Source of the DNA: Zhengitettix transpicula
Lineage: Eukaryota > Arthropoda > Insecta > Orthoptera > Tetrigidae
DNA: 64,000 bases
Assembly: GCA_037074705.1 (NCBI GenBank)
Contig: CM073592.1
Location: 87,485,129-87,549,128 of the forward strand
Direction: 5' to 3'
How positions within the stretch are numbered: the first letter of the stretch is position 1; the number at the start of each line of letters is the position of its first letter. Of this stretch, positions 11,667 to 20,245 are shown one piece after another. The notes beneath the pieces were generated by a model. It was not told the origin of the DNA, did no database searches, and was given only the letters and a program-made list of their open reading frames with translations. The translations under genes and the position numbers were made by a program.

Positions 11667-12087
11667 TTAAGAGTGTGATATGATTATATTATTCACGGAA
11701 AATGTATTGAATGTGTGTCACTGAAGTTGTGTAACAGACTTGCTGGTTTACTATACAACGCCTCAAACACGATCCGTCTTTGTATCTGTATCTCTCACAC
11801 ACACACACATATACACTCCCCTCTCTCCCCAGTTGAGTATTTACGTTTCCCTCACAGCGTCACAACACATTAACTCATACACCGGATTACTCTCAAAGTC
11901 TTTAGCGTGCGTAGAGCCGGTTTACTATTCAAAGTGTCAAGCACGCTTTGTCTCCACTGTCTCTGACCTATTTCAGTTTGCGTCTGAATGCAACAAATAC
12001 TTCGCAACGCTTTCAACATATTAGTATAGAAGTTTCCAGCGTACGTCAAGAAGCTTAAATCCTAAAATTCAAATAATGTCGTTTCCC
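11667..12087. other. Gene-free segment between mariner and the LTR element
   Basis: A 94-codon open frame (11740-12024) is made of two loosely repeated blocks (a GGTTTACTATWCAA motif occurs at about 11745 and 11920) and a short (CA)n run. No protein family was recognised, and it reads as a degenerate repeat. Confidence 0.4.
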
Positions 12088-12091
12088 AAAG
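12088..12091. repeat. Target site duplication (left)
   Basis: AAAG lies immediately before the 5' LTR and recurs at 18565-18568 after the 3' LTR. A 4-bp duplication is usual for Ty3/gypsy integrases and shows that the element inserted as a unit. Confidence 0.9.
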
Positions 12092-12820
12092 TGTAATATA
12101 ATAAATAGTCTACACGTGCCCTCTTATCATAACGTCTCTTCAGCATAGCGGACCTAAGAGGGCGCAGAACGCTGATGCAGTTAAAGTGACTAAACACAGC
12201 AACACATAAGTCTTCACCCCTGCACCTAGGCAGCTGTGATGACGCTGCGTCTAGACGGTCGTCAGCATTTTAAGTACTTTATGCAGACATGTACACGTCA
12301 GCAGAAATCTCCACCCTGTAAGAGTATTTCTCATTGGAGACTTAGAATCATCAGGGAGGGGGAAAGGAGTCTTCGAATTGTTCAGAGCTCTTGGGAAAAG
12401 TCAGTCGTGATCCAACCTCCAGACGGGTCGGTGGCTCCTGGTGCTATCCGCCAGTTTGTCTTACTTTATTTTATGTCTAACTATTAAATCTCTTTATTCT
12501 TCATCGACTCTTATTTGACTGAAGTGCAGCGAAACACCAACCACTACGCCTAGGTTCAATTAGTTGAACCCGAACCCTCACGTTACCGACTTTCCTATTT
12601 CCTGTTCTTAATTCTTCCTTTATCCTCTAGATCGGTAGCCAGGTGAGCTAACGGAGGTATAGCTCGGTTGGTGAACGATCTATCTGGACTTCCCATTTCC
12701 AACTGCTGGAATGTGACATGTTCCCAGTGGTGGAGTGTTACATGATGGCATGCGGGATGTTACATGGCGCCCGCGGTTGGAAGTAAGTTACATCGCGGCA
12801 GCGGTTGGAAGTGTGTTACA
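12092..12820 (+). repeat. 5' LTR
   Basis: It is bounded by TGTAATATAATAAATAG and GTGTGTTACA. An AATAAA lies very close to the 5' end (about 12100) and a TATTAAA near 12482 is a candidate TATA-like element; neither is proven. An 83-codon frame (12236-12487) is present identically in the other LTR and is a passenger. The last ~110 bp contain five spaced TTACAT/TGACAT motifs (see findings). Confidence 0.95.
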
Positions 12821-12840
12821 TGGTGGCAGCACGTTGAGAT
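12821..12840 (+). other. Probable primer binding site region
   Basis: The sequence directly after the 5' LTR begins TGGTGGCAGCACG. A TGG start (complement of the tRNA CCA end) at this position is typical for LTR elements. I could not assign the primer tRNA with confidence. Confidence 0.55.
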
Positions 12841-13270
12841 ATTAGGCTAGTGGGTGTTACGCAACATTGGTCAGTCGAAGCGAGTGAATTGTCTTTAACA
12901 CTGTGAGAATGGCCAATTCACAGTTGTGACGGACGTTCGACTGCGCGTGGAGTTGAGCGACGCTCAGGGGCATTCAGACTACGACGATTAGCTAGACCTG
13001 GTAGCTATTGAGATGGAGCAAGAAATGCAGTCGGGATTGCTGTTTTAGGTCAAAGAAGTGTTAACGCGGAGCCTTAAACAGCTGGGCACCTCATCGCAGA
13101 GACGTACAGACGACACCACCGGTCAGCAGATTCCAGAGCTACGAGACTCAGCGAATTCTTCTAGTACTACACGGCGGCGAGCGAGGCCTCAACGCGGACA
13201 CGCGAATCCACTTCCGGAAGCAGACAGCGGCGATTCTTCCCTGGCGTACCCTACATCTTCAATCTTCAAA

Positions 13271-13279
13271 CGGTGAGTC
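13271..13279 (+). promoter_or_regulatory. Candidate splice donor for env mRNA
   Basis: CGGTGAGTC at 13271-13279 fits the donor consensus (MAG|GTRAGT) well. It lies in the gag leader, where errantiviruses commonly place the donor of the spliced envelope mRNA. Pyrimidine-rich tracts ending in AG at about 16662 and 16680, in front of the env frame, could serve as acceptors. This is inference from position and consensus only. Confidence 0.4.
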
Positions 13280-13309
13280 AGTTCCTTATTGAGAGGGGTT
13301 TTGTCTCAT

Positions 13310-13650
13310 ATGTCGAAAGGCACTAGAGGCCAAGTAAAAGCTTCGAAGGGCAAAATTGAACAGGGTATTCAGACGATTCCCAACCTGACGTACTTGATAA
13401 CCTATATTTGTCAGTTGCTAAGTTAATTACGGTAACCTTCGACGGGACACCTAGCTTATTGCAAAATTTTATAGAATGCGTAGAACTTGCTCTGGGTGCA
13501 GTCAAGCCGGCAAAACAGGGGTTAATTTTAAAATTTGTTGAATTAAAAGTAATTGGAAAGGAAACCTATAGGACATATAGTTATAAATTGTAGAGCAGTG
13601 ATCAGTGTAATAGATATGGCCATTTGGCTAATGCATGTGGAATTGCAAAA
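13310..13650 (+). pseudogene. gag remnant
   Basis: An ATG at 13310 opens a frame beginning MSKGTRGQVKASKGK. The reading then moves to another frame whose peptide around 13381-13590 (LDNLYLSVAKLITVTFDGTP, then LLQNFIECVELALGAVKP) resembles the capsid region of Ty3/gypsy Gag. A TAG stands at 13591. Just after it, in the same frame, CNRYGHLANAC (from 13606) is the second half of a CCHC zinc knuckle, whose first Cys is displaced. That frame ends at a TGA right after an A8 run (about 13636-13643). Gag is therefore much shorter than normal and broken, so particle formation would need Gag from another element. Confidence 0.75.
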
Positions 13651-15133
13651 AAAAGTTGAATTAGACGCTGAGGGTTCAGGTGCCTTCAGCGTTAGAAGAA
13701 TCGCGAATACCGACGAATTAAGTGTACAGCGTCGTGTAAGCGATAAATTATTAAGCTCGTGCCCCAACTCCCAAAATGAGAAAAATCCGCGGTGTGTTAG
13801 GGTGTGTCCTACGGAAGATCGACTTTCCGTACAGTGCGCACAAATTGGTGCGGTAAAGCGACAACGTAAGGTGACGCACGCCTTTGCGACGGACATGGCA
13901 GGAGTTCATGTGAAGCATAAATTTAAAAAGTCCGCTAGGAACGTAGCTGATCAGATCCCGAGGATTCAGAGAATGGGCCTTGAATCGTATATGTCAACTG
14001 ATGTCGCGGCTTCTAGCGAATCAGATGGGCAAAAACGTCTTGGCGCCAAAATGATAGGGGATGTATGCGGTTTTGACGTGACGCGGCAGCGGGCGTTTCC
14101 AGAGGTGCTCGATTCCCATAGAGAGGACGAGGCACGGGACGCTGCATTACATGGCAGGAGTTCATGTAATAAGGGGAGTGATCTTGGGGGCGAGAGGGCG
14201 TTTCCAGAGGTGCTCGATTCCCATAGAGAGGACGAGGCAAGGAACGCTACATTCCACGGCAGGAGTTCATGTAATAAGCGGAGTGATCTTAGGGGCGAGA
14301 GGGCGTTTCCAGAGGTGCTCGATTCCCATAGAGAGGACGAGGCAAGGAACGCTACATTCCATGGCAGGAGTTCATGTAATAAGCGGAGTGATCTTGGGGG
14401 CGAGAGGGCGTTTCCAGAGGTGCTCGATTCCCATAGAGAGGACGAGGCAAGGAACGCTACATTCCATGGCAGGAGTTCATGTAATAAGGGGAGTGATCTT
14501 AGGGGCGAAATGGCGTTTCCGGAGGTGCACGATTCCCACAGAGAGGACGAAGCACGGATCGCCATATTATTGAAAGAAAATGGGGAGTGTTCTTGGGGGC
14601 GATATTGCGTAGTAGTGAGCTCAAGACACTTAAAAAATGGGCAAGGGTTGGCATTAGTGGACACAGGGTCCATTCCCAACCTAGTGAGTATTAATTCCCT
14701 TTCAGGTCTAGAGGGATTACAGGAAAGTAAGGTGGAAATTGAAGGTATAACAGGAAGCAGTCTGGTAGTTTATGGCTCCATTAAGATGAAAATAGATAAT
14801 GGCAATTCAAATATAGATCACGTGTTTTATGTAGTGCAGGAGTTACCAGGAAAATTGAATTTAATCTTAGGTCAGGAATTTTTGACAGCATGTAATTTTG
14901 TGTTAACCTGTGACAATGTAGCACCACCGTATAGCGAGACGATTATTGAACGGAAAACGGAGGAAAGAGGGGTGAGATTAATCGAAAATCAGTTGTTACA
15001 GCCAGGACTCCGGTGTGCTTGTTGTTTGGTAGAGTGTCGAGATAAGGTTTTTAAATGTCTAGTGGTAAACACAACACCTTACCCCATACTAGTCAATACT
15101 AACCCAGATTTAGTAAAACCTCCCACTAATTAG
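13553..15133 (+). CDS. Protease-containing open frame of the LTR element, with 35-residue repeats
   Basis: This is a 526-codon frame. The N-terminal ~170 residues have no recognised fold, and the part over 13600-13640 is the wrong frame for the zinc knuckle, so the first residues are probably not translated as shown. Residues ~180-345 are a tandem array of a charged 35-residue unit (ERAFPEVLDSHREDEARNAT...). A retroviral-type aspartic protease follows: the catalytic LALVDTGSIPNLVS segment near residue 370, a hydrophobic GSIKMKIDN strand, and the closing NLILGQEFL near residue 440. The protease would process Gag and Pol in the particle. It is followed by a short linker and a stop at 15131-15133. 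The start codon is uncertain; the natural product would be a frameshift fusion with Gag. Confidence 0.75.
   Translation: MERKPIGHIVINCRAVISVIDMAIWLMHVELQKKVELDAEGSGAFSVRRIANTDELSVQRRVSDKLLSSCPNSQNEKNPRCVRVCPTEDRLSVQCAQIGAVKRQRKVTHAFATDMAGVHVKHKFKKSARNVADQIPRIQRMGLESYMSTDVAASSESDGQKRLGAKMIGDVCGFDVTRQRAFPEVLDSHREDEARDAALHGRSSCNKGSDLGGERAFPEVLDSHREDEARNATFHGRSSCNKRSDLRGERAFPEVLDSHREDEARNATFHGRSSCNKRSDLGGERAFPEVLDSHREDEARNATFHGRSSCNKGSDLRGEMAFPEVHDSHREDEARIAILLKENGECSWGRYCVVVSSRHLKNGQGLALVDTGSIPNLVSINSLSGLEGLQESKVEIEGITGSSLVVYGSIKMKIDNGNSNIDHVFYVVQELPGKLNLILGQEFLTACNFVLTCDNVAPPYSETIIERKTEERGVRLIENQLLQPGLRCACCLVECRDKVFKCLVVNTTPYPILVNTNPDLVKPPTN
14091..14600 (+). repeat. 105-bp in-frame tandem array inside the pro frame
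   Basis: Units start at 14091, 14196, 14301 and 14406, with a fifth, diverging unit at 14511. The spacing is exactly 105 bp, i.e. 35 codons, so the array keeps the reading frame. A short piece of the unit (ATGGCAGGAGTTCATGT, about 13893) also occurs upstream and may be the seed. Units differ at few positions, implying recent expansion. Because 105 is a multiple of three, all other frames of the array stay open too, giving shadow open frames on both strands. Confidence 0.95.
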
Positions 15134-15160
15134 AAGCAACTTCCAATTGAAAATTCCAAG

Positions 15161-15335
15161 TTGTTTACGGAGAAAAGGCGGAATTTATTATTGTCTAAAT
15201 TGCGTGTTAACGGCGAAGGAAAGGCCTCGGAGGAAATAGTGAAATTATGTTTAGAATTTATGGACATTTTCCACCTCCCTGGGGACAATTTGAGTACTAC
15301 AACCGCAGCCGTACATCATATTCCCACTCCAAATG
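15161..15335 (+). pseudogene. Truncated start of pol (linker before RT)
   Basis: The frame beginning TEKRRNLLLSKLRVNGEGKA and continuing to FMDIFHLPGDNLSTTTAAVH, then HIPTP, matches the conserved stretch that leads into reverse transcriptase in gypsy elements (an EF.DIF.LPGD...H.I.T pattern). After HIPTP no RT motif follows. Within a few codons the sequence becomes integrase in a different frame. The deletion breakpoint is therefore at about 15330-15345. Confidence 0.8.
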
Positions 15336-16275
15336 TTGTTACATTTCAAGTTGTAGAGAATGTCAGCTCTTTAAAAGCTCCAATCAACAAACTAAGCAAC
15401 AACTTCAGGTTACAGATACTCCAGATCATCTTTGGGACAAAGTCGAACTCGACATATTTGGTCCCTTGAATACTACTGAATCCGGTTACAAATATGTACT
15501 GACATTGCAAGACGTTCTCTCAAAATATTTAATCGCAATACCTCTTATTAACCAAACCGCGGAGTCGGTCGCAGAAGCATTTTTAAACAGAGTTATTTTA
15601 GTGTATGGCATTCCTTCGATAGTTTTGACAGATCAAGGTACTAATTTTATGAGTGAAGTTTTTAAACGATTATGTAAACTGCTTAGGATACAGAAATTGA
15701 ATAGCACTGCATATCATCCGCAAACAATCGGTTCGCTCGAACGGAGTCATTCCAGTTTAGCAAATTACTTAAAAATCTACGCGGACCCATTGAAACATGA
15801 CTGGGATCAGTGGTTACCATTTGCGGTTTTTGTCTACAATACGACACTCCATTCTACAACTAAGCACACCCCATACGAATTGATGTTTGGAAGGGTGTGC
15901 AAAATTCCGGGAATTTTTCAAAAATCACCCCAACCCCTATATAATTATGATGACCTAATATTGCAGCTGAAGTACAGATTACAAACTAGTCACCAAATAG
16001 CGAGACAGAATTTGATTGCCACTAAAGAAAAACAGAGAGATGCGGTTTCATTCCATTCTGTCGAATTCAAACCCGGTGATAAAGTGTTGCTAAATAAAGA
16101 GAACCGCAGAAAAATGGATGCTAGGTACACTGGACCATATATTATCGAAAAACCAAGCTTCCCTAACATGAGAATTAGACCTGAAAGTGGAAAGACGAAA
16201 ATCTGGGTACACTCCGATCACTTAAAACATTATCAGGAAAGATCACTTAAAACATTATCAGGAAAGATCACTTAA
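15336..16275 (+). CDS. Integrase (RT/RNase H deleted upstream)
   Basis: This part of the 15247-16275 frame is retroviral-type integrase, which joins the cDNA ends to host DNA. It begins in the second half of the HHCC zinc domain (CYISSCRECQ; the two His are lost with the deletion). The DDE core follows: WDKVELDIFGPL (first Asp), VLTDQGTNFMSEVF (second Asp) and TIGSLERSHSSL (the Glu), with the YHPQT motif before the Glu. A C-terminal part with FKPGDKVLLNKENRRKMDAR and YTGPYII is the GPY/F-like module. The frame ends inside a 25-bp tandem repeat. The core is complete, but the missing N-terminal zinc half makes function doubtful. No ATG context of its own: it would normally be made as part of Pol. 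Confidence 0.88.
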
Positions 16276-16390
16276 AACATTATCAGGAAAGATCACTTAA
16301 AACATTATCAGGAAAGATCACTTAAAACATTATCAGGAAAGATCACTTAAAACACTATCAGGAAAGATCACTTAAAACATTAGCAGGAAA
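16216..16390 (+). repeat. 25-bp tandem array, seven units
   Basis: The unit GATCACTTAAAACATTATCAGGAAA (given in two parts: GATCACTTAAAAC and ATTATCAGGAAA) repeats from 16216 to 16390, with single changes in units 6 and 7. The length is not a multiple of three, so the array shifts frame with each unit and ends the integrase frame at 16275. Confidence 0.95.
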
Positions 16391-16651
16391 GATTAGATCA
16401 TAATAAAACGACGATAAGACAGAAAGAGAAATAGATAGATCTAAACGTTGGGGGTAGTTAACAATTATCAAAAGGAATTTGAAGTAATAATTTTGTATTT
16501 ATGTTGTAATACGTGTATTAAATTCTATTCACGAGATAAGGCATGACTTACTGACCGTTCAACTGTTTCAAGGACAAAATCTAGAGCAAGTGAGTTAAGT
16601 ATCATGTAAGGCCGAGCTAAAGATAATTTCTTTGAGGCACAAAGTTATTAA
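16391..16651 (+). other. Spacer between pol and env
   Basis: There is no open frame of note here. It contains the run-up to the env frame. Possible splice acceptors lie just downstream, at about 16662 and 16680. Confidence 0.4.
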
Positions 16652-16657
16652 ATTTTT

Positions 16658-17764
16658 TTGAGTTTATTTGTTTTAATTAGTTTTAATCCTCCTAATATAA
16701 GACGCATGAGACAAGACCTCATCAATGGTGTAATAGGAACAGACTCATTCACTAACCTTTCCTTTGAACTATTAACTATCATACCTCCTACTGTATATAT
16801 GTTTAACAGACAATTAGTGTATAGGATTAAAGTACCGCTTCATGGAGAAACCGTATATCAGTTGTATAGACTTGTAAAATTTCCATTTCAGTATAACGCA
16901 ACTCATTATGCGTGTGTGGATATTTCCTTGAAAGACGAATACATAGGGACTGATGTGACTCGATTAAAATATGTAAAATTAACTTCAAATGATTTACTAA
17001 AATGTTACACTTCTAGAAACAATGTTTATTACTGTGATAAAAATGTAATAATTTACACATTCACCAGTGAATCAACGGATTGTGTTGCGTCACTAATTCA
17101 CCCTTCCACGGTTTCATTACCAGAAAATTGTAACATTCATTTTATCACTTTGGCAGAATTGTTAGTTTTACCTCTTAATACTAATGAATTTCTATATGTG
17201 ACTCCAGTAATGGAAAAACGTATGGTTAATTGTAATAACACCAATACAATTTTGAATTTATCTGGAGCCGGTAAATTATCGTTACCACCTAAGTGCAAGG
17301 CATACACGAGAAAGATGATATTGTACTCTTTAGCAGAAACTGTTATTGAAGAAAACCTAGACTTTACACCTAATTTACAAACGTTATACTCAAAGAATGT
17401 TAATCATTACTCTGATGTTGTGTCGCAAGAACCATCAGCTAAGTGGACATTAAAGATGATAATAAATAATACTGAACAACTGGTAGAAATAGAGAAATTG
17501 TTAAAACTTTTAGATACTACTGCAACAACTGATGTAACTGAGCCAATACTTTTGTTTAGTGTAGTAATTGTATTTGGAATTATGTGTGTGGCAATCATTT
17601 GTTATTTTATTTGTAATTGCTTATATGTAACCTTTCCCTCCTTACGGCAAAAGATAGCACACTTCTATAAATGTATCCTACCAATGAAATACATAGAAGC
17701 TATTGTAAAGGAGTCACCCCCGGAAGATGTAAATATAAATATTAATCAAAGCACTAATACCTAA
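16658..17764 (+). CDS. Envelope-like membrane protein of the LTR element, N-terminally shortened
   Basis: This 368-codon frame has its first in-frame ATG at 16706 (codon 17); an mRNA spliced from the leader could supply an earlier start. The middle part (TIIPPTVYMFNRQLVYRIKV, a VPLHGETVYQLYRL stretch, and many Cys and N-glycosylation sites such as NNT and NAT) resembles the membrane-anchored subunit of errantivirus Env, a relative of the baculovirus F proteins. One strong transmembrane segment lies at about residues 297-322 (LLFSVVIVFGIMCVAIICYF), followed by a ~45-residue cytoplasmic tail. Compared with usual errantivirus Env (about 450-550 residues), the surface subunit and any clear cleavage site and fusion segment are missing. 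A basic cluster RRMR at residues 15-18 is not enough to call one. It is probably not an entry-competent protein. Confidence 0.78.
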   Translation: MSLFVLISFNPPNIRRMRQDLINGVIGTDSFTNLSFELLTIIPPTVYMFNRQLVYRIKVPLHGETVYQLYRLVKFPFQYNATHYACVDISLKDEYIGTDVTRLKYVKLTSNDLLKCYTSRNNVYYCDKNVIIYTFTSESTDCVASLIHPSTVSLPENCNIHFITLAELLVLPLNTNEFLYVTPVMEKRMVNCNNTNTILNLSGAGKLSLPPKCKAYTRKMILYSLAETVIEENLDFTPNLQTLYSKNVNHYSDVVSQEPSAKWTLKMIINNTEQLVEIEKLLKLLDTTATTDVTEPILLFSVVIVFGIMCVAIICYFICNCLYVTFPSLRQKIAHFYKCILPMKYIEAIVKESPPEDVNININQSTNT

Positions 17765-17824
17765 ATAGGTAATAGAAACTTAAATAGGGATTTGAATCGA
17801 CACCGGCCGATTCCAATCCTGTTT

Positions 17825-17835
17825 AAGGGAGGGCG
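17825..17835 (+). other. Polypurine tract
   Basis: AAGGGAGGGCG directly precedes the 3' LTR and would prime plus-strand cDNA synthesis. Apart from one C it is purine-only. Confidence 0.75.
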
Positions 17836-18564
17836 TGTAATATAATAAATAGTCTACACGTGCCCTCTTATCATAACGTCTCTTCAGCATAGCGGACCTA
17901 AGAGGGCGCAGAACGCTGATGCAGTTAAAGTGACTAAACACAGCAACACATAAGTCTTCACCCCTGCACCTAGGCAGCTGTGATGACGCTGCGTCTAGAC
18001 GGTCGTCAGCATTTTAAGTACTTTATGCAGACATGTACACGTCAGCAGAAATCTCCACCCTGTAAGAGTATTTCTCATTGGAGACTTAGAATCATCAGGG
18101 AGGGGGAAAGGAGTCTTCGAATTGTTCAGAGCTCTTGGGAAAAGTCAGTCGTGATCCAACCTCCAGACGGGTCGGTGGCTCCTGGTGCTATCCGCCAGTT
18201 TGTCTTACTTTATTTTATGTCTAACTATTAAATCTCTTTATTCTTCATCGACTCTTATTTGACTGAAGTGCAGCGAAACACCAACCACTACGCCTAGGTT
18301 CAATTAGTTGAACCCGAACCCTCACGTTACCGACTTTCCTATTTCCTGTTCTTAATTCTTCCTTTATCCTCTAGATCGGTAGCCAGGTGAGCTAACGGAG
18401 GTATAGCTCGGTTGGTGAACGATCTATCTGGACTTCCCATTTCCAACTGCTGGAATGTGACATGTTCCCAGTGGTGGAGTGTTACATGATGGCATGCGGG
18501 ATGTTACATGGCGCCCGCGGTTGGAAGTAAGTTACATCGCGGCAGCGGTTGGAAGTGTGTTACA
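17836..18564 (+). repeat. 3' LTR
   Basis: It has the same 729-bp length as the 5' LTR, and a line-by-line reading found no difference. It is followed by the AAAG target duplication at 18565-18568. Confidence 0.95.
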
Positions 18565-18568
18565 AAAG

Positions 18569-19221
18569 AATACTATATGCTTTACTTAATGATGATGACG
18601 ATAACATCATTGTTACTAAGTCCGTGTAGTCTTTGCCGATATGGGACCTGAGACCCTCTTCAGAATAGGATTTGTGTCTTTATTATTATTTTATTATGAT
18701 TCTGGTTCGCGCAAACATTACAGTTATTTAATATTATTTTTTTGGTATTATGTATTATTAATTCATTATTTTCAATCAGACGTAATTTTTTTCATTTTAT
18801 TATTTGATGCCTAGCCTTTAATAGCGTCTTCTATTTTGATTTATGTTCACCATTTTTGTCCTTATTGGCTAAATTTATTATTCATTATTTTCAAAAAGAC
18901 GTGAATTTTTTTATTATGTATTATCAATGCAAAATGAAATACAGCCCAAATCTACACAATGAAAGTTATATTTAATAACTGCGTGTTATTCTCTGAACGC
19001 ATACTGAACTAGGGCTACCGCGTAGATAACTCGTTTTCGTTTATCTAACGATATTTCGTTATTTACCTGATAACATTCCGTTACTCATCCTTCAAATTTT
19101 TATGGTAATTTTCAACAAAGCACCACTTACATGCAATACATTTTTCCCTTCACCGCTTCAACCATCGGTGGAAAACATTCAATTAATAAGATGTATATAT
19201 TCCGACTATTGAGGAAACTAA
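18569..19221. other. AT-rich gene-free segment
   Basis: No gene was recognised. Two loosely similar ~120-bp stretches around TTCATTATTTTCAA..AGACGT (about 18765 and 18885) suggest an old local duplication. Confidence 0.45.
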
Positions 19222-19390
19222 TAAAAAAATAAATATCAGCCAATTTTAAGTAATAAAAATAATTTATTTTGCGACCTCATCAGGTTCAAGTTTATAATTT
19301 TCTTTAATTAAACCTGATGATGAAACGTTTAATTTTACATTAATAAATTATTTATCTGGTGTTTATTTATTTATTAAATATCAATTAATA
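19222..19390. repeat. Hairpin MITE-like repeat, copy 1
   Basis: The left half runs from AAATATCAGCCAATTTTAAG through TTTTGCGACCTCATCAGG. The right half is an imperfect reverse complement, from CCTGATGATGAAACG to GGTGTTTATTTATTTATT. The same halves occur at 21640-21815, and the outer half again at 54075-54140. It is a short non-coding inverted-repeat element; its parent transposon was not identified. Confidence 0.6.
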
Positions 19391-19765
19391 GTTCAGAGTG
19401 CTTCGACACTATTCTCAGACTTTTCGTATTCCACAAATCACCACTTTTGCTTGACAATAATTGATAATCTTGCCATCGTGCAGCAACATGAATTTCGTTG
19501 TAGTAAGCGCAACTGAACATCATTAAACTTACACCTGAGAATGTTTACCTGTAATTTGTGAGGATGGCTTTCCTTCCGGGTACATTAAGAAGACGATGAC
19601 CTGGATGGTTGAATTTGCTGTTTGATTTGGTGTCACGACGGCTAAAAAAAAACCTTTTTAAACCTGATATTTGAGGACGGCCTTATTAACTTATTCATCT
19701 CGTACTCAAGTAATGACCTACCATAAAAATAGTCGGATAAAATGAAACTAACGTATAAATTAGTA
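19391..19765. other. Gene-free segment
   Basis: AT-rich with nothing recognised. Confidence 0.4.
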
Positions 19766-20245
19766 GAACTCCGGCGGAGGCTACCTTTGGGGATGCATTC
19801 ACATCTCTCTGGTTTTTTGAACTAAGGTTCCCACATGTCGAGGCACCTCGGCCTGTTTTGAGATATGTATGTTCCGGGGTCGCAGACCTTGGGCATGCGG
19901 TAAGAATTGTCCGCTATTCCTATTGGAATAGTCGGCCAGCTGCCGCCTAAACCGGTCAAGGAACGGCGAGGGGAATGCTGCGTCCCCACAGCTAACCCAT
20001 CTCCCGCCATTCGTAAGGGGGTGGGACAAGTACCAAAATGCCAGTTTTTTCTAGTGTTTTCCCTGCATCACTTTTAGACAAAATGCAGGGTAGGATCCTT
20101 AAACCATAGCCCGGGGGCCCTAGTTAACCCTTGGCTACCTTCCTCTACCCTTCCGTTTCACCCTTTTCAAATCCCTTCCTATTCTATTAAAGGGGAGTTG
20201 CCACCTTGTTGATTACCGTTATGTAGCCTGTTACCCTAAGAAAAA
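19766..20245 (+). mobile_element. Family V retroposon, copy d
   Basis: This long copy begins at the AACTCCGGCGGAGGCTACCTTTGG region and ends at GTAGCCTGTTACCCTAAG plus an A-rich tail. Minus-strand open frames here resemble those in the copies at 58.5 and 62.8 kb. This likeness follows from shared repeat sequence and is not taken as coding evidence. Confidence 0.75.

Larger units (their letters stand above)
12092..18564 (+). mobile_element. Ty3/gypsy (errantivirus-like) LTR element lacking RT and RNase H
   Basis: This is a 6.5-kb element with two 729-bp LTRs (12092-12820 and 17836-18564), each TGT...ACA, which look identical by eye. It has a 4-bp AAAG target duplication and a polypurine tract just before the 3' LTR. 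Order: gag remnant, protease with a 105-bp tandem array in front of it, the first part of the pol linker, then directly integrase, and then an env-like open frame. The whole RT-RNase H block is missing, and the gag frame is broken. The intact ends and identical LTRs imply recent copying, which must have used RT supplied in trans. It is an endogenous insect retroelement; the envelope is related to insect baculovirus F-type proteins by family knowledge. Confidence 0.93.

Noticed and set aside
12236..12487. 83-codon open frame, found identically again at 17980-18231
   Set aside because: Both copies lie inside the LTRs. Identity reflects LTR identity, and no domain is recognisable.
12640..12690. 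tRNA-like A box (TAGCTCGGTTGG) inside both LTRs
   Set aside because: No T-arm/B box or acceptor pairing follows at the right distance, and the sequence lies within the LTR. It is probably chance.
13966..14679. 237-codon minus-strand frame over the 105-bp array
   Set aside because: It is a shadow frame kept open by the 105-bp periodicity; the plus-strand protease frame explains the region.
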